A DNA stretch of 64,000 nt from Rhodococcus koreensis (GTDB lineage Bacteria > Actinomycetota > Actinomycetes > Mycobacteriales > Mycobacteriaceae): positions 8,993,811 to 9,057,810 of the forward strand of contig NZ_FNSV01000005.1 in assembly GCF_900105905.1 (NCBI RefSeq). Direction: 5' to 3'. This document shows, piece by piece, positions 7,254-16,327 of this stretch; the stretch's first letter is position 1; every line of letters begins with the position of its first letter. The notes under the pieces were generated by a model. It searched no databases. It was not told the DNA's origin and saw only the letters and a program-made list of their open reading frames with translations. The position numbers were made by a program, and so were the translations under genes.

Positions 7254-8155
7254 CATCGGCGGAGAAGCGGATCCGTGACGTCTTCGCCGACGCCGGGTGC
7301 ACCGGATGGTTGCACGCCCGCCGCGTCGATACGCCGGTCGGCGATGCCGGCGACATCGCAGTCGGCGCGGACGACGTCGTCGTGCTCGCGTCCGTCTACA
7401 AACTTCCGCTGCTCGTGGCCCTGTGCCGCGCTTTCGAATCCGGGGAGTTGTCGCCGACCGCGACCGTCCGGGTCAATCCGGCCGACTGCACTCCTGGACC
7501 GACGGGAGTGTCGACGTTCCGCGACCCGGTGGTGCTGAGCTGGCGGGATCTGGCGTTGTCGATGATGACCGTGTCCGACAACGCGGCCGCCGACCTGGTT
7601 CTCGGGCGGGTGGGACTCGAGAGCGTCGAGCGGTCACTGTCGGACCTGGGCCTGACGAGCACGCGCATCATCGGCGGCACCGCGGATGCGCACCGCAGTT
7701 TGGTGATCGACGCCCATGCGCACACCACCGCCGAAGCATTCGCGGCGCTTGCGGACAACGACGAGGCGTGGACGGTGTCCGCCTACGACCCGTCGTACGC
7801 GAGCGCGACGACGCCGCGGGAGATGACGTCGCTTCTCGACGCGATCTGGACCGGACGGGCGGTGCCCGGCGCGCAGGGCGAGTTTGTCCGGCAGGTGATG
7901 TCCGCGCAGATCTGGCAGCACCGTATCCGTTCCGGGTTTCCGCACTCCGGGGTGGACGTCGCCGGGAAGACCGGGACCATCGGCGCCATCCGCAACGAGG
8001 TGGCCGTCGTGACGTTTCCCGGTGAGATTCCGGTCGCGGTCGCCGTCTTCACCCGCGCCGCGCGGACGGACCCGGTGCTGCCGGTGGTCGATGCCGCGAT
8101 CGGGCACGTCGCCCGGATCGCGGTGACCGAACTCCGCTCCGGCCGCGTCGCCTGA
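7250..8155 (+). CDS. Serine hydrolase of the class A beta-lactamase fold, no signal peptide
   Basis: A 301-residue protein with LASVYKLPLL (SxxK), MTVSDNAAADLV (SDN) and VDVAGKTGTIG (KTG), the three hallmarks of penicillin-recognising serine hydrolases. No ExxLN omega loop was recognised. The N-terminus (MTSAEKRIRDVFADAG) has no signal sequence or lipobox, so the protein appears cytosolic, which is unusual for a true beta-lactamase. Its ATG overlaps the LysR stop (ATGA at 7250-7253), which implies translational coupling. It may be an esterase, amidase or beta-lactam-responsive protein rather than a resistance enzyme. Confidence 0.8.
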   Translation: MTSAEKRIRDVFADAGCTGWLHARRVDTPVGDAGDIAVGADDVVVLASVYKLPLLVALCRAFESGELSPTATVRVNPADCTPGPTGVSTFRDPVVLSWRDLALSMMTVSDNAAADLVLGRVGLESVERSLSDLGLTSTRIIGGTADAHRSLVIDAHAHTTAEAFAALADNDEAWTVSAYDPSYASATTPREMTSLLDAIWTGRAVPGAQGEFVRQVMSAQIWQHRIRSGFPHSGVDVAGKTGTIGAIRNEVAVVTFPGEIPVAVAVFTRAARTDPVLPVVDAAIGHVARIAVTELRSGRVA

Positions 8156-8160
8156 TCGGT

Positions 8161-8793
8161 GTGAAAACACTTTCGATCGGGAACAGCAAGGACATGGCAC
8201 TGAGAATCGTCGTTCCCGAGGACCTGATCATGGATGGCCAGTGCGCGTTTCCCGTGGTCGGAGATGTCGCGGAGTACGCGCTGAGGTTCTACCCGCGCGG
8301 AGATACCGATACCGGTCCGGGCGACTTGCCGGACTTCGGATCGGACGTGACGGGAGAGATCGAGAATCTCGACGACAGGCCGGTGCGTTCGATGTTGTTT
8401 CGTGGCGCCGGGTTCACCGCATTCGTGAAATCGGCCGACGAGCTGCGCGGTCCGGTCCACCTCCGTGGTTACTTCGAGGCGGATTTCGCCGCGCTGCTCC
8501 CCGAGTCCGCACGAGTGACGGGATCAATCCGGCGCCGGCAGTTGATCACGCACACGCGTCACGCCGATCCCGACGGGCGGTACCGCTCCGCAGGCACCTA
8601 CACGCTGAGCGAGGTTCCCGACGGAAAGGCCGGCCTCCGCACGGGTCTGGTTCCCGCGCCGCCACCTGTGTCGGGGCCGTTCGCGGGAACGGGCTGGGTC
8701 GAGATGGTGGCGCCGCGGGACGGTCCCTGGATCCGGGAGAGCGGAATCCTGGTGGAGCTCGATCCACTCAACCCGGATAGCGCCGGGGCGTGA
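8161..8793 (+). CDS. Hypothetical protein
   Basis: A 210-residue protein of unknown family. It is acidic, has no membrane segment and is rich in short beta-type stretches (LRIVVPEDL, VHLRGYFEADF, TGWVEMVAP). The GTG at 8161 follows the previous stop by 5 bases; an ATG at 8194 (MALRIVV) after AAGGAC is an equally good start. It is probably the third cistron of the LysR operon, and its 3' end overlaps convergent cobIJ by 26 bases. No function is proposed. Confidence 0.55.
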   Translation: MKTLSIGNSKDMALRIVVPEDLIMDGQCAFPVVGDVAEYALRFYPRGDTDTGPGDLPDFGSDVTGEIENLDDRPVRSMLFRGAGFTAFVKSADELRGPVHLRGYFEADFAALLPESARVTGSIRRRQLITHTRHADPDGRYRSAGTYTLSEVPDGKAGLRTGLVPAPPPVSGPFAGTGWVEMVAPRDGPWIRESGILVELDPLNPDSAGA

Positions 8794-10270
8794 AGACCCT
8801 CGTCCCGTGTTCGTTCTCGACGACGGTCGTCATGGAGGAGCCCACGATGAGCAGGCACCGCATGTCGATCTCGGCCGGGTCGAGGTCGGCGAGCCGCACG
8901 ACCCGCACCGACTCCTGCGCGCCGGCCACGTCGCGGCCGATGATCACCGGGGTGTCGGGGGAGCGGTGCTCGAGAACGAGGTCACGCATCGCGGCGACTT
9001 GCCAGGTCCGTGACTTCGACGCCGGGTTGTAGACGGCGAAGGCCATGTCGGCGCTCGCGACCGCCGAGATACGCTGCGCCACAACGTCCCACGGCTTGAG
9101 TCGATCGGACAGGGACAGCACGGCGTAGTCGTGGCCGAGGGGTGCGCCGACCCGGCTCGCCACGGCGTTCGCGGCAGTCATGCCGGGCAGCACGCGGACG
9201 GGGACGCCCCGCCACTGTTCCTCGGCGGCCACTTCCAGCACCGCGGCGGCCATCGCGAACACACCCGGGTCGCCCGAGGACACGACGGCGACGCGGGCCC
9301 CGTTCTTGGCGAGGTCGAGCGCCATCGCGGCCCGTTCGGCCTCGACCCGGTTGTCGCTGGAGTGACGGCGCTGTCCCGGACGTTCGGGGACCCGGTCGAT
9401 GTACGGCCCGTATCCGACGAGGTCGGTGGCCAGCGACAGTTCGTGCTGCACTTCCGGGGTGGTCCAGGCCTGATCGCCGGGGCCGAGCCCGACGACGACG
9501 AGTTCGCCCTGCGGAGGCGCATCGTCGCGGCGGGCGTTCGACGGGCTGGGCACGATGGCGATCGAGAAGTAGGGGACGTCGCTGTCCGACACGTCGTCCG
9601 CGTGGTCGATCTTCTGCCGTGTCGTGCTGGCCCGCTCGACGTACCACGTCTCGTCGATGCGACCGGAGTCCTTCAACGCCTGCCGCACCGCCGGGTAGGT
9701 GCGTCCGAGTTTCAGGATGGCGGCGGCGTCGGTCTCCCGCAGGCGCCGCGTCAGCTCGCCGCGCGGCAGGGTGCCGGGCAGGACGGTGAGGATTTCCTCG
9801 CCCTCGACGAGGGGCATCGCCAGCGCGGCCGAGGCGGCGCTGATCGACGTCACCCCGGGAATCACCTCCGCCTCGAAGCGCTGCGCCAGCCGCTTGTGCA
9901 TGTGCATGTACGAGCTGTAGAAGAGCGGGTCGCCCGCCGCGAGGAGCGCCACCGTACGGCCGGCGTCGAGGTGCGCGGCGAGCCGCTGCGACGCTTCCTC
10001 GTAGAACTCGTCCATCGCCCCCTGGTATCCGCCCGGGTGGTCGACGGTCTCGGTGGTGACCGGGTAGACGAGGTGCTCCTCGATCTGGCCCTCACGCAGG
10101 TACGGCGCCGCGACCGCGCGGGAGATGCTCTTGCCGTGCCTGGCGCTGTGGAACGCCACTACGTCGGCCTCGGCGATGACCCGCGCAGCCTTGACCGTCA
10201 CCAGTTCCGGGTCGCCCGGTCCGATGCCGACGCCCCACAGCTTGCCGGTCGACTGCTCGTTGGAACTCAT
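8768..10270 (-). CDS. cobIJ: Fused precorrin-2 C20-methyltransferase / precorrin-3B C17-methyltransferase
   Basis: A 500-residue two-domain SAM-dependent methylase of the aerobic B12 pathway. The N-terminal CobI half begins LWGVGIGPGDPELVTVKA and contains LLAAGDPLFYSSY and VIPGVTSISAASAAL. The C-terminal CobJ half restarts at LVVVGLGPGDQAWTTPE and carries SSGDPGVFAMA, VLPGMTAANAVASR and AFAVYNPASKSR. CobI methylates precorrin-2 at C20; CobJ methylates C17 with ring contraction. The I-J fusion is normal in actinobacteria. ATG at 10270 overlaps the cobH stop (ATGA), giving a coupled cobG-cobH-cobIJ operon. Confidence 0.95.
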   Translation of the reverse strand: MSSNEQSTGKLWGVGIGPGDPELVTVKAARVIAEADVVAFHSARHGKSISRAVAAPYLREGQIEEHLVYPVTTETVDHPGGYQGAMDEFYEEASQRLAAHLDAGRTVALLAAGDPLFYSSYMHMHKRLAQRFEAEVIPGVTSISAASAALAMPLVEGEEILTVLPGTLPRGELTRRLRETDAAAILKLGRTYPAVRQALKDSGRIDETWYVERASTTRQKIDHADDVSDSDVPYFSIAIVPSPSNARRDDAPPQGELVVVGLGPGDQAWTTPEVQHELSLATDLVGYGPYIDRVPERPGQRRHSSDNRVEAERAAMALDLAKNGARVAVVSSGDPGVFAMAAAVLEVAAEEQWRGVPVRVLPGMTAANAVASRVGAPLGHDYAVLSLSDRLKPWDVVAQRISAVASADMAFAVYNPASKSRTWQVAAMRDLVLEHRSPDTPVIIGRDVAGAQESVRVVRLADLDPAEIDMRCLLIVGSSMTTVVENEHGTRVFTPRRYPG

Positions 10271-10893
10271 TCGACTTCGCTCGCAATCGCATTCAGCGCC
10301 GCAGCCGTGATGGCACTGCCACCGCGGCGGCCGCGGACCACCAGATAGTCGAGTCCGCTCGGGTGCTCGATCAACGCTTCCTTCGACTCCGCCGCGCCGA
10401 TGAACCCGACCGGGCCGCCCACGATCGCGGCGGGCCGGGGTGCACCGGATTCGATCATGTCCAACAGGTAGAACAGGGCGGTCGGGGCGTTGCCGATCGC
10501 GACGACGGCCCCCTCCAGTTTGCTGCCCCACAATTCGAGCGCGGCCGCCGAGCGGGTGTTCCCGATCTGCTCCGCCAGCACCGGAACCCGGGGGTCGCGC
10601 AGGGTGCAGATCACGTCGTTGTCCGCCGGGAGACGCTTGCGGGTCACGCCGGCGGCGACCATCTGCGCGTCGCACAGGATCGGGGCGCCGTCCGCCAGCG
10701 CCGCGCGGGCGGCCTTCACGACGCCGGGGGTGAACGCGACGTCGTCCACGAGATCGACCTGACCGCTCGCGTGGATCATGCGGACCACGGCCTGTGAGAC
10801 GTCCTCGGGAAAGGCACTGAGATCCGCCTCGGCGCGGATCGTGGCGAAGGACTGGCGGTAGATCTCCGCGCCGTCTCGGATGTACTCGATCAT
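10267..10893 (-). CDS. cobH: Precorrin-8X methylmutase
   Basis: A 208-residue CobH/CbiC-family enzyme that moves the C11 methyl of precorrin-8X to C12, giving hydrogenobyrinic acid. Recognisable blocks are MIHASGQVDLVDDVAF, ILCDAQMVAAGVTRKRLP, AIGNAPTALFYLLDMI and VGGPVGFIGAAESKE. The histidine in MIHASG is the expected catalytic base. It lies 24 bases after cobG and overlaps cobIJ by four bases. Length matches the family. Confidence 0.95.
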   Translation of the reverse strand: MIEYIRDGAEIYRQSFATIRAEADLSAFPEDVSQAVVRMIHASGQVDLVDDVAFTPGVVKAARAALADGAPILCDAQMVAAGVTRKRLPADNDVICTLRDPRVPVLAEQIGNTRSAAALELWGSKLEGAVVAIGNAPTALFYLLDMIESGAPRPAAIVGGPVGFIGAAESKEALIEHPSGLDYLVVRGRRGGSAITAAALNAIASEVE

Positions 10894-10917
10894 CCGCTCA
10901 CGATAGAGGCTCCGGGT

Positions 10918-12051
10918 TCACCGCTCCTCCACCCGGTAACCCGTCTCGGTGGCGACGACGTCGGCGACCTCGCCCTTGGGGCGGCCGCAGCACCGCTCGC
11001 AGCCCGACCAGTGCTGTCGGCCCTCCACCGGGAGTTCGCCGCTCGCGACGGCGTCCCGCGCATCGGTCCGCACATCGGCTAGCGCCTTCTCGCACCCGGG
11101 TTGCCCGGTGCAGGCGCTGACGTTCAGCCACGGGGAGTTCTCGTCGAAGATCAGGCCCATCGGGGCGAGGACCCGGACCACCTGCTCGGCGGACCACTCG
11201 TCCAGATCGCACAGCAGCACCGTTTTCCACGGCGTGACGACTACCGGCTTCTCGACCGCGGCGAGGAATTCCGCCAGCCGGGCGTCGAGGACCCCGAATG
11301 CGAGACCGCCGCCGAGGGTCACGTTGCCGTCCGGCTGGTCGAGCCACCCGATCGGCGGCCGGTGCTCGTCGAACCCGCCAACCGGGTCGGCGGTCGGTGC
11401 CAGCGTCAGTGCCGACAGCGTCCGTTCGACCCCGTCGGCGATCTCGGACAGCCGCCAGTGCCGCTCGCGCAGCTCCAGGAAGACGCGGGCGGCATCGACG
11501 AGCATCGACACCGCGTCCGCTGTCGGGATCCGGACGCCGCTGTCGCGACCGGCGAGGATCAGCGCGACCTCCGACCCACCGACAGCGTGGACCCCGAAAT
11601 CGCCGCCGAGCGCCGAGACGTCGCCCCGGCCGTCGTCGAGGGTGAACAGGGTGCGGCCGGGCAGGTCCGCCAACGTGGGGTCGGCGCACAACGTCCGGTC
11701 CAGTACACCGATCAGATCGCGCAGGTCCGTCAGACCCCCGATCCGGCCGGTCAGCGGCGAGACGAGGATGTTCCGGACCCGCTCGTGCGTTTCCGAGGGC
11801 AGCAGGCCCGCGTCGGCGAGGCGCCGGGCGAACTCCAGCGGATCGCGGACCGCCCGCAGTTGCGCATTACCGCGGGACGTCAATTCGATCTCGCCGTTGC
11901 CGAGGTCGCGCGCCGATTCCGCGAGTGTCTGCAGCTGGGCGGAGGTCAGCACACCGCCGGGGAGGCGCACCCGGGCGAGCGCACCGTCGGCCGCCTGATG
12001 GACCTGCAGCGCGCCGGGGCATGCATCGGGGCGGGAACGGTAGTCGACCAT
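10918..12051 (-). CDS. cobG: Precorrin-3B synthase (CobG), siroheme/4Fe-4S type
   Basis: A 377-residue member of the nitrite/sulfite reductase-like family that hydroxylates precorrin-3A at C20 using oxygen, the step that marks the aerobic B12 route. The N-terminal half has IELTSRGNAQLRAV, and the 4Fe-4S ligands lie in SACTGQPGCEKALAD and WSGCERCCGRPKG near the C-terminus. The ATG at 12051 has a TAACCT -10 box at 12063-12058 on the minus strand, placed so that transcription starts at the ATG itself. It heads the leftward operon. Confidence 0.93.
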   Translation of the reverse strand: MVDYRSRPDACPGALQVHQAADGALARVRLPGGVLTSAQLQTLAESARDLGNGEIELTSRGNAQLRAVRDPLEFARRLADAGLLPSETHERVRNILVSPLTGRIGGLTDLRDLIGVLDRTLCADPTLADLPGRTLFTLDDGRGDVSALGGDFGVHAVGGSEVALILAGRDSGVRIPTADAVSMLVDAARVFLELRERHWRLSEIADGVERTLSALTLAPTADPVGGFDEHRPPIGWLDQPDGNVTLGGGLAFGVLDARLAEFLAAVEKPVVVTPWKTVLLCDLDEWSAEQVVRVLAPMGLIFDENSPWLNVSACTGQPGCEKALADVRTDARDAVASGELPVEGRQHWSGCERCCGRPKGEVADVVATETGYRVEER

Positions 12052-12057
12052 GGTCCC

Positions 12058-12063
12058 AGGTTA
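12058..12063 (-). promoter_or_regulatory. -10 box for leaderless cobG transcript
   Basis: TAACCT on the minus strand is followed by six bases and then the cobG ATG, the TAnnnT-N6-start geometry of leaderless actinobacterial genes. It excludes a riboswitch or Shine-Dalgarno leader for this operon. Confidence 0.55.
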
Positions 12064-12092
12064 CGTCCGGCCCCGGGTAGCATCACCAGCAC

Positions 12093-12205
12093 TTGCGACA
12101 GCAGGAGAGGAAGCCGGTGCGAATCCGGTGCGGTCGCGCCACTGTGAGCTCGCCGAAACCGGTGGGCGAGCCAGACCCTCGCCTGCCGTCCTCCGACCTC
12201 CGGTT
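12093..12205 (+). ncRNA. Cobalamin (B12) riboswitch upstream of cobN
   Basis: The leader contains the conserved aptamer core: GAGGAAGCCGGTGCGAATCC, then CGGTCGCGCCACTGTGA with the GCCACTG B12-box element, and the later GCCAGACC segment. It lies immediately upstream of cobN on the same strand. Adenosylcobalamin binding is expected to repress cobN by hiding the ribosome site (AGGAAGG at 12242-12248). Boundaries are approximate. Confidence 0.88.
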
Positions 12206-12256
12206 CCGCACAGAACCACCGCCACGGGGCGCGACACCCCCAGGAAGGCTCCACAC

Positions 12257-15200
12257 GTGATCCTGCTGCTCTCCACCTCCGACACCGACCTGCTCAGCGC
12301 ACGCGCCAGCGGGGCGGACTACCGCTGGGCCAACCCGGCACGGCTGCTGGTCGAGGAGGATCTGCCGGGACTGCTCGACGGCGCCGACCTGGTCGTGGTG
12401 CGCATCCTCGGCGGCAAGCGGGCGTGGGAAGAGGGACTCGACGCGGTCCTGGCCAGCGGACTGCCCGTGGTGGTCCTCGGCGGCGAGCACGCCCCGGACG
12501 CCGAGTTGATGGAGTGCTCGACGGTCGCGGCCGGTGTCTCGGCGGAGGCGCACAACTATCTCGCCGAGGGCGGCGCCGACAACCTCGCCCATCTGCACCA
12601 CTTCCTGTCGGACACCGTGCTGCTGACCGGTCACGGTTTCGAGGCGCCGGTCCACCTGCCGAGCTGGGGTGTCGCGCCGTTCGCCCCCGACGCCGACGCG
12701 GACCGCCCCACGATCGCCGTTCTGTACTACCGCGCCCAGCACCTGGCCGGGAACACCCGCTACATCGAGGCCCTGTGCGAGGCCGTCGACGCGGCGGGCG
12801 GCACTCCGCTGCCGATCTTCTGCGCGTCGCTGCGCACCGCCGAACCGGAGTTGCTGACGACGCTGCGCCGAGCGGACGCGATGGTGGTCACCGTGCTCGC
12901 CGCCGGCGGCACCAAGCCGGCGGGCGCGTCGGCCGGCGGCGACGACGAGGCATGGGACGTCGCCGCGCTGGCCGCGCTGGACGTGCCGATCCTGCAGGGG
13001 CTCTGCCTGACCAGCAGCCGGGAGTCGTGGGAGTCCAACGACGACGGACTGTCCCCCCTCGACGTGGCCACCCAGGTCGCGGTCCCCGAGTTCGACGGCC
13101 GGCTGATCACGGTGCCGTTCTCGTTCAAGGAGATCGACGCCGACGGCCTGTCCACCTACGTTCCCGACGCCGAGCGCGCCTCCCGGGTGGCGGGCATCGC
13201 CGTCCGGCACGCCCGGCTCCGGCACATCCCCGCACCCGAACGCCGGATCGCCCTGATGCTGTCGGCGTACCCGACGAAGCACGCCCGCATCGGCAACGCC
13301 GTCGGTCTCGACACCCCGGCCAGCGCGATCAGGTTGCTCACCGAGATGCGGGCCGCCGGCTACGACCTGGGCCCCGCGGACGGGCCGGACTCCGTGCCCG
13401 GCCTCGCGGCCCAGGACGGCGACGCGCTGATCCATGCCCTCATCGCCGCAGGCGGCCAGGACCCGGACTGGCTGACCGCGGAGCAGCTGGAGGGGAACCC
13501 GATCCGGATCTCCGCCGCCCGCTACCGCGAGTGGTTCTCGGCGCTGCCCGCGGAACTGCGCGAGGGCGTCGAGGAACACTGGGGACCCGCGCCCGGCGAA
13601 CTGTACGTCGACCGATCGCAGGATCCCGCCGGCGAAATCGTCATCGCCGCAATGCAGTTCGGAAACCTCGTCCTGATGGTGCAGCCGCCCCGCGGATTCG
13701 GGGAGAAGCCGGTCGCGATCTACCACGACCCGGACCTGCCGCCGAGCCACCACTACCTCGCCGCATACCGGTGGATCGCGGCGGACGCCGCGGCCGGCGG
13801 TTTCGGCGCCGACGCCGTCGTCCATCTCGGCAAGCACGGAAACCTCGAGTGGCTGCCCGGCAAGACACTCGGCATGTCCGCCTCGTGCGGCACCGACGCC
13901 GCGCTCGGCGACCTGCCCCTGATCTACCCGTTCCTCGTCAACGACCCGGGGGAGGGCACGCAGGCCAAGCGCCGCGCCCACGCGACCCTCGTCGATCACC
14001 TGATCCCGCCGATGGCCCGCGCCGAGAGTTACGGCGACATCTCGCGGCTCGAGCAACTCCTCGACGAGCACTCGAACATCTCCGCACTCGACCCGTCGAA
14101 GCTGCCCGCCATTCGCCAGCAGATCTGGACGCTGATGCGTGCCGCCAAGATGGACCACGACCTCGGACTCGAGGAACGTCCCGACGAGGACGTGTTCGAC
14201 GACATGCTGCTGCACGTCGACGGCTGGCTGTGCGAGATCAAGGACGTCCAGATCCGGGACGGGCTCCACGTGCTCGGTGCGGCGCCCCGAGACGCCGCCG
14301 AGGTCGAACTGGTGCTCGCCATGCTGCGCGCCCGGCAGATGTGGGGCGGCGAGCAGAACGTCCCCGGACTCCGTGAGGCTCTCGGCCTCAGCGAGGACGG
14401 CGACGAATCCCGCACCCGTGTGGACGAGATCGAGCAGCAGGCGCACGGGCTGGTGCAGGGCATGCACGACGCCGACTGGAACCCGGACGCCGCCGACACC
14501 CTCACCGACGACGCCACGGTCGCGAAGATCCTGCGGTTCGCGGCCACCGAGGTGGTGCCCCGGCTGCGGGAGACGGACAACGAGATCGCCCAGGTGCTGC
14601 ACGCGCTCGACGGCGGTTTCATCGCCGCCGGGCCGAGCGGGTCGCCGCTGCGTGGGCTGATCAACGTGCTCCCGACGGGCCGGAACTTCTACTCCGTCGA
14701 CCCGAAGGCCGTGCCGTCGCGGCTCGCCTGGGAGACCGGTCAGGCGATGGCCGAATCGTTGCTGGACCGCTACAAGTCCGATCACGGCGAATGGCCGCGG
14801 TCGGTGGGGCTGTCCGTGTGGGGCACGTCCGCGATGCGCACGTCCGGCGACGACATCGCCGAGGTGTTCGCGCTCCTCGGCGTGCGCCCGGTGTGGGACG
14901 AGGCGAGCCGCCGCGTGGTGAACCTCGAGGTGATCGACCTCAAGGAACTGGGCCGTCCGCGCATCGACGTCACCGTCCGGATCAGCGGCTTCTTCCGGGA
15001 CGCGTTCCCGCACGTCCTGGCGTTGCTCGACGACGCCGTCCGGCTCGTCGCCGCACTGGACGAACCGGCCGAGAGCAACTTCGTGCGCGCCCATGCGCAG
15101 GCGGATCTCGCCGAGCACGGCGACGAACGTCGCGCGACCACCCGCATCTTCGGGTCCAAGCCGGGCACCTACGGGGCCGGACTGCTCCAGCTGATCGACT

Positions 15201-15859
15201 CCAAGAGCTGGCGCGGCGACGCCGACCTCGCCGACGTGTACACCACGTGGGGTGGGTTCGCGTACGGCCGCGGACTGGACGGCGCACCCGCCGCCGACGA
15301 CATGCGGACGGCGTACCGGCGAATCACCGTGGCGGCCAAGAACACCGACACCCGCGAACACGACATCGCGGACGCCGACGACTACTTCCAGTACCACGGC
15401 GGGATGGTCGCGACCGTGCGGGCGCTCACCGGGAAGTCCCCCGAGGCGTACATCGGCGACAGCACCCGGCCCGAGTCGGTGCGCACCCGGACCCTGTCGG
15501 AGGAGACGTCCCGCGTCTTCCGGGCCCGGGTCGTGAACCCGCGGTGGCTCGAGGCGATGCGCCGCCACGGCTACAAAGGCGCGTTCGAGATGGCGGCGAC
15601 CGTCGACTACCTGTTCGGATACGACGCCACCACCAACGTCGTCGCCGACTGGATGTACGAGAAACTCGCCGAGTCGTACGTGCTGGACGAGCAGAACCGC
15701 AAGTTCATGGAACAGTCCAACCCGTGGGCCCTGCACGGCATCGCCGAACGACTCCTGGAGGCGGCCGAGCGGGACATGTGGGAGCACCCCGAGCAGCAGA
15801 CCCTCGACGGCCTGCGGCAGGTGTACCTCGAAACCGAAGGCGAACTCGAAGGGGACTGA
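12257..15859 (+). CDS. cobN: Cobaltochelatase, large subunit
   Basis: A 1,200-residue CobN, the large subunit of the ATP-dependent cobaltochelatase that inserts cobalt into hydrogenobyrinic acid a,c-diamide in the aerobic B12 pathway. Family blocks include VVRILGGKRAWEEGLD near the N-terminus, AVVHLGKHGNLEWLPGKTLG in the middle with conserved histidines, and RNFYSVDPKAVPSRLAWETG and SVWGTSAMRTSGDD in the C-terminal half. Length matches the family. The GTG at 12257 is chosen for the AGGAAGG ribosome site 8 bases upstream; longer in-frame starts would fall inside the riboswitch. The chelatase partner genes are not in this window. Confidence 0.95.
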   Translation: MILLLSTSDTDLLSARASGADYRWANPARLLVEEDLPGLLDGADLVVVRILGGKRAWEEGLDAVLASGLPVVVLGGEHAPDAELMECSTVAAGVSAEAHNYLAEGGADNLAHLHHFLSDTVLLTGHGFEAPVHLPSWGVAPFAPDADADRPTIAVLYYRAQHLAGNTRYIEALCEAVDAAGGTPLPIFCASLRTAEPELLTTLRRADAMVVTVLAAGGTKPAGASAGGDDEAWDVAALAALDVPILQGLCLTSSRESWESNDDGLSPLDVATQVAVPEFDGRLITVPFSFKEIDADGLSTYVPDAERASRVAGIAVRHARLRHIPAPERRIALMLSAYPTKHARIGNAVGLDTPASAIRLLTEMRAAGYDLGPADGPDSVPGLAAQDGDALIHALIAAGGQDPDWLTAEQLEGNPIRISAARYREWFSALPAELREGVEEHWGPAPGELYVDRSQDPAGEIVIAAMQFGNLVLMVQPPRGFGEKPVAIYHDPDLPPSHHYLAAYRWIAADAAAGGFGADAVVHLGKHGNLEWLPGKTLGMSASCGTDAALGDLPLIYPFLVNDPGEGTQAKRRAHATLVDHLIPPMARAESYGDISRLEQLLDEHSNISALDPSKLPAIRQQIWTLMRAAKMDHDLGLEERPDEDVFDDMLLHVDGWLCEIKDVQIRDGLHVLGAAPRDAAEVELVLAMLRARQMWGGEQNVPGLREALGLSEDGDESRTRVDEIEQQAHGLVQGMHDADWNPDAADTLTDDATVAKILRFAATEVVPRLRETDNEIAQVLHALDGGFIAAGPSGSPLRGLINVLPTGRNFYSVDPKAVPSRLAWETGQAMAESLLDRYKSDHGEWPRSVGLSVWGTSAMRTSGDDIAEVFALLGVRPVWDEASRRVVNLEVIDLKELGRPRIDVTVRISGFFRDAFPHVLALLDDAVRLVAALDEPAESNFVRAHAQADLAEHGDERRATTRIFGSKPGTYGAGLLQLIDSKSWRGDADLADVYTTWGGFAYGRGLDGAPAADDMRTAYRRITVAAKNTDTREHDIADADDYFQYHGGMVATVRALTGKSPEAYIGDSTRPESVRTRTLSEETSRVFRARVVNPRWLEAMRRHGYKGAFEMAATVDYLFGYDATTNVVADWMYEKLAESYVLDEQNRKFMEQSNPWALHGIAERLLEAAERDMWEHPEQQTLDGLRQVYLETEGELEGD

Positions 15860-15885
15860 CCGGCATCGGGGCTAGCATGGGCCGG

Positions 15886-16272
15886 GTGACCACAGAATTC
15901 GATCGGGTGTCGTCCGCGAAGTATGTCCTGCTCACCACGTTTCGGAAAGACGGCACCCCGGTGGCGACGCCACTGTGGGCCGCCGCCGACGGTGACCGTC
16001 TGCTGATGTGGACGGTCACCGACTCCTACAAGGTCAAACGCATCCGCCGCAATCCGGAGGTGACGGTGGCCGCGTGCGATGCGCGCGGCAAGCCGAAGGG
16101 CCCCGAGGTACCGGCCCGCGCCGTCATCCTCGACGCCGCGGACACCGATCACACCCGGGACGTGATCGCCCGCAAGTACGGCATCCTCGGCTGGCTCACG
16201 ATGAAAGGCAGCCTCGTGCGCCGAGGGAAGACCGGCACCATAGGACTCGCCGTCACGGCCGACGACCGGTAG
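15886..16272 (+). CDS. PPOX-class (F420/FMN split-barrel) oxidoreductase
   Basis: A 128-residue split beta-barrel protein of the pyridoxamine-oxidase-like, F420-dependent class. YVLLTTFRKDGTPVATPLWA is the family N-terminal signature, and LLMWTVTDSYKVKRIRRNPEV follows as the cofactor-binding strand-helix. The GTG at 15886 aligns with typical family N-termini (VTTEFDRV), and TAGCAT at 15873-15878 lies about 7 bases upstream, suggesting a leaderless message. An ATG at 15877 is the alternative start. It is close to cobN but has no known B12 role. Confidence 0.82.
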   Translation: MTTEFDRVSSAKYVLLTTFRKDGTPVATPLWAAADGDRLLMWTVTDSYKVKRIRRNPEVTVAACDARGKPKGPEVPARAVILDAADTDHTRDVIARKYGILGWLTMKGSLVRRGKTGTIGLAVTADDR

Positions 16273-16327
16273 CCCTTGTGTGGTCCGATGCGTCTCCCGG
16301 TGGGGCTCGGGCGCATACGATCTGGTG

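Noticed and set aside
12083..15787. Very long open frame (over 1,200 codons) antisense to cobN
   Set aside because: It is a codon-bias shadow of a high-GC3 gene; its translation is low-complexity and matches nothing, while cobN is fully recognised on the other strand.
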